Shown here: positions 58,256 through 64,000 of the stretch, piece by piece | How the letters are laid out: each line of letters starts with the position of its first letter | Numbering within the stretch: position 1 is the first letter of the stretch | DNA from: Aurantiochytrium sp. KH105 | Lineage: Eukaryota; Sar; Bigyra; Thraustochytrida; Thraustochytriidae | Direction of reading: 5' to 3' | Assembly: GCA_003116975.1 (NCBI GenBank) | Contig: BGKB01000044.1 | Location: 818,940-882,939 of the forward strand | Length of the DNA: 64,000 nucleotides | Program-made: the position numbers and the translations under genes | The notes under the pieces: generated by a model | Seen by the model: only the letters and a program-made list of their open reading frames with translations | Database searches by the model: none | What the model was told of the DNA's origin: nothing

Positions 58256-59098
58256 TTAAATGAGGTTTTGGTGTTGAATCTTGGCGAGCGCCGCCTTGTA
58301 CGCCTCAGCAGCCTTGACCTCGTCGTCAAAGTAACCAACGTGCTGGCGGTATCCACGGATCTTGACCTGGACGACCCACTTCTTGGTACGCTTGTACCAG
58401 CAAACACCCTTGAAGGGCGAGGTGAGCTTTTGGTTCCGGGTGCTGAGCTCGCAACCGTTGGGGGCAAGGACTGTGATCTTCGAGGAGGTTCCCTTGCCGC
58501 GCTTGGTGCGAGGGCGCATGCAGTTCTTGCGCACTGCGTTTTTGCTGGTCTTGGATGCCGTTGCAGTCTGGCGCGTCGACATTTCGGGCGACATCTTGAA
58601 GGACACGGGCTGCGCGCAGACCTCACGCGGCGAGCGCGGCACGATGTATGGCTCCTGCGACTGCATCGGGACCGGTGCAGCAGGGTACTCTTGGAACTGG
58701 TGGTAGTCGGTGGGCAGTGCGTTAATTTCGTGCTGCTGCTGCTGCTGCTGCGTCTGGTGGGCCTCCTGGTGGTGAACAATTGGCGAGGGCTCGTTGATCT
58801 GATGATGAACGGGCTGGCCATAGCTCATGAGCGAGGTTTGCGCGAACTCGGTTTCGGGTTCTTGTTTGCATTGGAAGCGGCTGGCGGGGTCCTCGAAGAG
58901 ATTGTCGTAGTCGAGATCGATGGAGAGATCTTCATCGGTGACGGTGAGGACCGGCTGGTGCTGCTGGTGCTGGGGCTGGTGCAGGTGCTGGACCGGAATG
59001 CTTCCCGGTGCGGCGGAGACAAGGTAGCTGTCGGTAGCGACCGGAGCATGGCTCCAGCGCTCCTCGTAAGAGGGCCACGGTGCTGCGGCGAACTCCAT
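58256..59098 (-). CDS. AP2/ERF-domain transcription factor
   Basis: This 280-residue protein has a single AP2 DNA-binding domain at about 228-272: SPFKGVCWYKRTKKWVVQVK, then YRQHVGYFDDEVKAAEAYKAA. It is preceded by a basic, Thr/Ser-rich segment (MRPRTKRGKGTSSK). The long N-terminal region is His/Gln/Pro-rich with an acidic patch (VTDEDLSIDLDYDNLFEDP), probably the activation region. AP2 domains of this kind are common in plants and also occur in alveolates and stramenopiles. The start at 59098 is the first ATG giving non-repetitive sequence. The sense leader before it contains (CAG)n (59135-59169) and CAAAG-rich sequence. Confidence 0.88.
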   Translation of the reverse strand: MEFAAAPWPSYEERWSHAPVATDSYLVSAAPGSIPVQHLHQPQHQQHQPVLTVTDEDLSIDLDYDNLFEDPASRFQCKQEPETEFAQTSLMSYGQPVHHQINEPSPIVHHQEAHQTQQQQQQHEINALPTDYHQFQEYPAAPVPMQSQEPYIVPRSPREVCAQPVSFKMSPEMSTRQTATASKTSKNAVRKNCMRPRTKRGKGTSSKITVLAPNGCELSTRNQKLTSPFKGVCWYKRTKKWVVQVKIRGYRQHVGYFDDEVKAAEAYKAALAKIQHQNLI

Positions 59099-59133
59099 AT
59101 TTCCTTCTTCCTTTGTTGATCTGAGCGCTGCCG

Positions 59134-59134
<1 letters not shown>

Positions 59135-59169
<35 letters not shown>
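59135..59169 (+). repeat. (CTG)n microsatellite
   Basis: About twelve CTG units about 40 bases before the AP2 start codon. Confidence 0.95.
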
Positions 59170-59172
<3 letters not shown>

Positions 59173-59747
59173 CGCGTGTGTGCTCGGCGTCTAAGCTCTG
59201 CCTGTTAGGCAGGGCTGGACTCGGCTTGCCTTGAGCTTGACTTGGCTTTGCCTTGCGTTGCTTCGCCTTGCTTTGCTTTGCTTTGCTCTGCGTGTATGTG
59301 CGTGCGTGTGCGCGTGGCCGAGGATTGCGGGTTTGCAGCGCAGGCCAAGCAGGCATGCGCTCCGGACGTGCGACCACTCCTGCGCCAACCTACAGAAGGA
59401 GCCCAGAGGGAAAAGAAAAACAAAAGGAACATATACTAGCGGCCAAGCAGGCGGGCGGGCCGGCGCCGCGAGAAGACGAAGGAAAAAAAGAAAAAGAAAA
59501 AAGAGGAAGAAAAGAAAAGTTGGGGCGGAGGAAATTTGCTGCCCCGGTGGAGCCACAAGTGAGAGCTCGGCTGCGAACCGTAAATCAACTCCAGCTAAGC
59601 TGTGGGGCTTAAACTACCAACATAGGAGTAGCCTCTCGTTGGGGAAAGGAACCAAATGGGACGCGCGTCGAGGCGTGGATTGATCAGCCAGAAGGATCGC
59701 CACCGCTTGCCACGAGAAAAGACGAAATGGTGGAAGAATTAACAGAC

Positions 59748-59790
59748 TCCGAGGGATCCTCGAATTTCGAGGACGATCCTCGACCTCGGA
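59748..59790. promoter_or_regulatory. Nested palindromic element in a divergent promoter
   Basis: An outer arm TCCGAGG (59748-59754) pairs with CCTCGGA (59784-59790). Inside, GATCCTCGA occurs twice with TTTCGAGGA between them. It could be a protein-binding site or a hairpin, and the function is not known. Confidence 0.35.
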
Positions 59791-59996
59791 AAATTAGATT
59801 TTGGAGGGTTTCGCCGGCGTCCCCGAGCTGGAAAAATTCACTCAGGCGATGGGAGCCAATTTGAGCGAAGGGGAAAAAGCGAACAATCGTCGAGGGGACG
59901 CTTGGGCAGCCAAGGGGCTCGCGAACGCTGGTCAGCAGGGCGGTCGCGCACGAGGCAGCTTGATCTCACGTTCGTCCTCTCCTCTGTAGCTTCGCC

Positions 59997-60915
59997 ATGG
60001 ACGAGCCGAGCCGCGACTCGGCTGAAAAGGCGCCAGGGCCGCCTGCCGCCATGAAGGATGGCACTTCAGGCGGCAATGGCCAAGGTGGTAGGGCGCCCAC
60101 CATGGCCACTTTTTCGACGTTTGAGAACAACCCCGAGAGCGAAAGTGCCCACTCTGACCTCTACAGAGGCCACGCTTCAACAGCCATGGCAGCTCAAGCC
60201 ACCAGTCTTGGCACTGCCGATGATCTCGACACAATTCCCTCGGCTGACCTCAGTGTTGCAAACCTGCACCTTGGCGAGAGCGGATCAACGCCTGCAATGA
60301 CTACCGTCTCGGTTGGCGACAACGCGGAAGTGCAGAGCATTCGCAGCGGTGCCAGCTCGATACCACGTCAAGAGCATCGCATTCATCATATGATATCCCT
60401 AACCGAGCTCGCAGATCGTCGTCGGCGCCTCGAGAACTTGGCTGCAGCGCATCCCCCCCATCGCCGCGTAAGCCATTGGGTAACGGGACACCATCCTCCT
60501 TTGCCTGGCGAGTTGCGCATGGAAAATATTGGAAAGCCACCCGTGGTAGCGACCGAGGGGATGCACATGACGGGTGACGTGACATTCGACGACAATCAGA
60601 GCGAATCATCTGCCAGCGAAATGTCGATTGAGTCTGAACTAAGCCACCATGATGCTCTCAATCTTCACCCCGACGAAAATCTCGAAAATCATGCTTTCAA
60701 TGCCGGCTCAGGCAGCCATACCGGCGCAGGGGCTTCAGCATCCAGCTGGCATTCGTCACAGACTGCGACGCAGGCGACCTATCATGGTGAGGAGTATGGC
60801 TCGGCGGCATTCCCTCTGCGACGCCGTACGAAATTCACCCCTGAACAGAAGGCGTGTGTCATCGAGGCGTTTGTTCGTGGAGGACGGAAAGAGGCAGTTG
60901 CAGCAGGTGCTATAC
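59997..60915 (+). CDS. Unknown protein, probable first exon, 3' end missing
   Basis: The open frame gives about 306 residues, starting at an ATG in good context (CGCCATGG). Most is disordered and Ser/Ala/His-rich. The last 30 residues are RRRTKFTPEQKACVIEAFVR followed by GGRKEAVAAGAIQ, a helix-turn-helix-like segment that looks like the beginning of a DNA-binding or transposase-type domain. The domain is cut off at CAG|GTACNT (60913-60921), a plausible 5' splice site. Downstream sequence in the frame hits a stop at once (60929), and I find no continuation. Either an intron begins here or the ambiguous base at 60922 marks a faulty join. Confidence 0.5.
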
Positions 60916-60921
60916 AGGTAC

Positions 60922-60922
60922 N
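60922..60922. other. Single ambiguous base
   Basis: One N lies just after the probable splice donor; composition changes sharply after it. Confidence 0.99.
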
Positions 60923-60929
60923 TCGATGA

Positions 60930-63900
60930 ACAGTGAGAGATTGATCATTAGCTAGCTGGCCGAATGAGGTTGGGTCGATCAGTGGCAGCTGCAGACGAAC
61001 GATTGACCGCTGCCGGGCGAATGGTGGAAGAGCGAGGCAGCGGCGCGTGCAGGACGACGAGGAGAGAGAGAGAGTGGAAGTCCGGTCGGAGCCTGCCGGA
61101 GAGGACTGGCCGAGCCCGCTGCGTGGCTGAATGAATGAATGAATGAATGAACGAAAAAAACCACGCGAACGCACACATGGCACACGCGACGCGAGCGATG
61201 CGAGCGGAATGGGCGAGCGCCGAGACGTCCATCCGACAGTCTCTCGCGACATCAGCCACCCACCAGCCGCAGCGCGCCCTGAAAGTTTTCCGTCCGGCGA
61301 GGGAGGAGGGCCAGGAAAAAGTGAAAACAAACACAGCCCCGGCAAAAGAAAGAAAAGAAGGCACCTCGCGACCGCCACGGGTCGCTCTGCACGGGCACCC
61401 CTCCCGGCCTCGCTGCCCCCCTGGCTGGCTGGCTGGCACCGGCGCCGTGCCTGGCCGAGCCAGGCTACTTCCCTCGCGCCTCCCTTTCCTTTTCCGCGCC
61501 GGGCTGCGCTGGCTCGGCCCGCGTGGCCTCCACGGTCCGCGTGTGCGACGAGATGCGATGCCACGCCATGCCATGCCGTGCCGTGCCGTCCCATGCCAGC
61601 CTCGCGAGGCGAGCGAGGCGACGCGGCCTCCGACGCAGCCTCCCTCGCGCGGGAGCGTGCACGCGCGCTGCACACAGGCTCGCGGCCGGCCAGCGGCCCA
61701 GCGCAACGCAGGCAACGCGACGCGCGGGCTCGGGCCCGGCGCGGGGTCTCTCTCCGCCGCGATTGTTTTCTCGCATGCGTGGGCGCTCGCCTGCCCTGCA
61801 GCGGCCGGCGGGCAGGGCGTCGGCAGGGCCGAGCGCGCGCGGGGGCTGGCCACGCGCCCGCCCAGGATACGGACGCAGGCGCGGGCTCGGGCAGGAGCGA
61901 GCGCGGCTGGGCGGGCGGGCGGCGCCGCGCGGGACGCGGACCGGATGGCGCTCGTCTTTTTCCTGCCTGAGTCCTCTCGCTCCATTCCTTCTGTCCATCC
62001 TCGCTCTCTCTCCTTCCTCGCCGAGCCTTCCCGCGGGCCACGGCCTGCTACGCCGCTGTGGGCGCTGCGGGAGGGAGAAAAGTGGAAGGTGGTGGGAAGA
62101 AGGAACGGGAAAAGGAAGTGGGGGAGAGGAAGGAGGAGAGAGGCTAGGCTTGACTTGGAGATTGAGTGAGCGACAGCGACAGCGACAGCGATAGCGACGG
62201 CGAGAGCCACGGCGAGAGCCACGGCGAGAGAGGGTTTGAGGCGGCGAATGAGGTCCACGAGCCGGAGCGACCGGGAAATAAGAAGAAGAATAAGAAGCCC
62301 AGCGAAAGGATTTCCTGCAGCGCGTGCGGCACCGTCGAGAACAGAGAACCGGGACGAAAAAACAAAACGCAAGTCTGGGACGCGTAGAGTCCGAGTCTCG
62401 GCTCTCGCGACTCGAGACTCGCGACCCGGCCAGTGTGTGCAAAGCGGGGAGCTAGCTTGCCCTGCCGGCATTTGGAGCGCCTCCGCGTGCAACTGCGGAC
62501 GATGCGAAGCCCGACGCGCGAGGGCGAGTTTCGCGTCAGCCAGCCTGCAGCGTGCCGCGTGGGCCGGGCCGGGTCGGCTGTGCAGACTCGAGGAAGTTCA
62601 CTTCGGTTCCGGATTGTGCTGGGCAAAAACACGTGAAACTCTGCTTGAACGCGAGTTCCAAAGTCCGCAGTGGACGCATGCACTGCATGCGCATGCACAT
62701 ACGTATGCGCATGGCGAGGCGAAGCGCGCGTGCACATGCTGCCATCAGAAGGAAAGGGCGCCCCCGTGTGCTTTGCATGGTGGAAGAATGCAAGAAGCCG
62801 CGCATCGTTGAAAGCTAGCCAAGCTTTTTCGACAGTCAGCTGGGGTTGTCTGGCACGTCGTCAAGGCAGATCAGTTGCAGAAAAAATTGCGCCGAGGAGC
62901 CTTCGAGACCCGCTGGGTTGTCAGGGTTGCTTCAGATTGCCAGAGTTGCGTTAGAAAACTTGTAGGCCAAAAAAAAGCCTGCGAAACTCGAAATATCCAG
63001 CCTCTTCTTATCGATAACGCGGAACGCTGCGCTGCTCCGGAACGTCGCGAGAGTGCGATCGATGATCGAACGAACGACTGTGACGCGGACGACGCAACGC
63101 AGGTGCTGCACATGACGGCCTTGCTCGGCAAACTGAACAACCCAAGTGCTCGCCCGTCCCGATCTCCGAGCCGCCGCTCGCACTCGCCGCCGAGCAGGCC
63201 CACGATGGATTGGAATGGACAGAGTACTGGAAAAAAAAACTCTCCCGACGTGCACAAGGCCATTTCCTTGGACGCTGGCTTCCAGCGGGGCGCGTGTTGC
63301 GCGGGCTTGACTCCAATTCCTGATGGTTGGGCCTTGTTCGCGATCCGTCCGGCATGTTCCTTGTTGGGGCCAGACACCGCAGGGCGCTTTTGCTGTTGCG
63401 CGCTTTCCGCGGCGGCGGACCAAATCCTTCGTACCAGTGCAGCTGCCTGAGAGCCTAGCAGAGCTGCCTCAAGTGCACTGTTCTTGCACGTTTTCTTTCG
63501 TTCATCCGCCTCGCGCGGTGCCGTACGGCCGTGCAGCACGCACTGCAGCGCGCGCATTCTATGGACGGAGTGCATGCGCTCGCCTCCGAGTAAAACAAAA
63601 CAAACCAATTCGCAGTCAAACTTACAAACAGATTACAGAACAAATTCGCAAGTGGAAGCGCGTGCCGGGGCCATGGTCCAGCCTGCTCGGCGCTTGCTCG
63701 TTATTTTCCTGCTCGTTTTCCTCCTGCTCGCGTTCGTTTTCCTCCTTGCACGTCGCGTCGCCCGCCGCACGCGCGACCCTGTCGCGCAGGGAAGCAGGAT
63801 TTTACCTCGAAGACGCCTCCTCGCGGGTGCCGTGGCTCCCACCCTAGCCTGCTCGCACTTCTTGGATCCCGCCGACCGACCAGCCAGCCAGCCACCACTG

Positions 63901-64000
63901 CCAGCCAGCCAACGCTGCAGGGGCGACCACGCGAACGCCTCCCCGCTGAAGTCGGCTTTCCCCGCCCGGCCCCGCCTCGCCTCGCCTCGCCCCGTGGACT
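60930..64000. other. 3-kb GC-rich terminal region without a supported gene
   Basis: Many overlapping open frames on both strands are Arg/Ala/Ser-rich, and none shows protein-like order. Simple repeats present are (GAAT)n near 61128-61152 and an (AGCGAC)n run at about 62170-62205. It could contain non-coding exons or the remainder of the gene starting at 59997, but nothing supports either. Confidence 0.45.

Larger units (their letters stand above)
59099..59996. other. Divergent promoter region of the AP2 gene and the 60-kb gene
   Basis: It contains (CTG)12 at 59135-59169, a CTTTG/CTTGG-rich run (59217-59292), a purine run near 59480-59520 and a palindromic cluster at 59748-59790. No gene is seen. 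Confidence 0.5.

Noticed and set aside
62166..62387. 73-codon frame with SDSDSDSD and a CSACG motif
   Set aside because: It starts at GTG, is generated by an AGCGAC repeat, and lacks an ATG or splice evidence.
62875..63450. 191-codon plus-strand frame in the terminal region
   Set aside because: It begins at TTG, has a random-looking composition and no domain. An internal ATG at 63113 gives an Arg/Ser/Pro-rich peptide without recognisable motifs.

Overview
This is a GC-rich, gene-dense nuclear window from a microbial eukaryote. Genes are mostly single-exon and on both strands. Three sequences are unambiguous eukaryotic household genes: 40S ribosomal protein eS7, the PTS2 receptor PEX7 and a ribosomal-oxygenase JmjC protein. 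An AP2-domain factor, a bZIP factor with an unusual C-terminal region and a large family of GMC flavoenzymes suggest a stramenopile, most plausibly a labyrinthulomycete (thraustochytrid). That assignment is an inference from gene content and compact structure, since no search was run. There are two assembly gaps (10817-10841 and 56388-56903) and one single ambiguous base (60922).

Layout. 0.8-13 kb: bZIP factor, TFIIS-like protein, PEX7, RIOX-type oxygenase, a spliced FAM241-family small membrane protein, an unknown membrane protein and a mitochondrial-type J-protein. 14.3-18.2 kb: an intact DDE transposase gene with an N-terminal PCNA-binding motif, an AT-hook and a C-terminal Ulp1-like protease domain, with possible degenerate inverted repeats around it. 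19-24.5 kb: a type II membrane glycosyltransferase-like protein, the first GMC oxidoreductase and an unknown protein. 25-31 kb: a 2062-residue protein with fourteen Tudor-like repeats, two EF-hands and two SAM-like domains. 31-34 kb: a dual-specificity phosphatase and a membrane-anchored molybdopterin oxidoreductase. 34-46.5 kb: five further GMC oxidoreductases, four of them head-to-tail on the minus strand. 48-57 kb: eS7, a SOUL haem-binding protein with a duplicated tail, a LYAR homologue, an FAD oxidoreductase, an unknown mitochondrial-type protein and a Stm1/SERBP1-like RGG protein interrupted by a gap. 58-61 kb: an AP2 factor and the 5' part of an unknown gene. 61-64 kb: no supportable gene.

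The most notable observation is functional. Five of the six GMC oxidoreductases begin with a nonapeptide of the form R-[V/M]-x5-H-L, the peroxisomal PTS2 signal, and the gene for the PTS2 receptor PEX7 lies in the same window. I infer a PTS2-dependent peroxisomal battery of GMC alcohol-type oxidases or dehydrogenases that arose by tandem duplication. One paralogue (34267-36066) has lost or never had the signal. Another (44622-46499) has replaced the catalytic Asn of the His/Asn pair with Ser.
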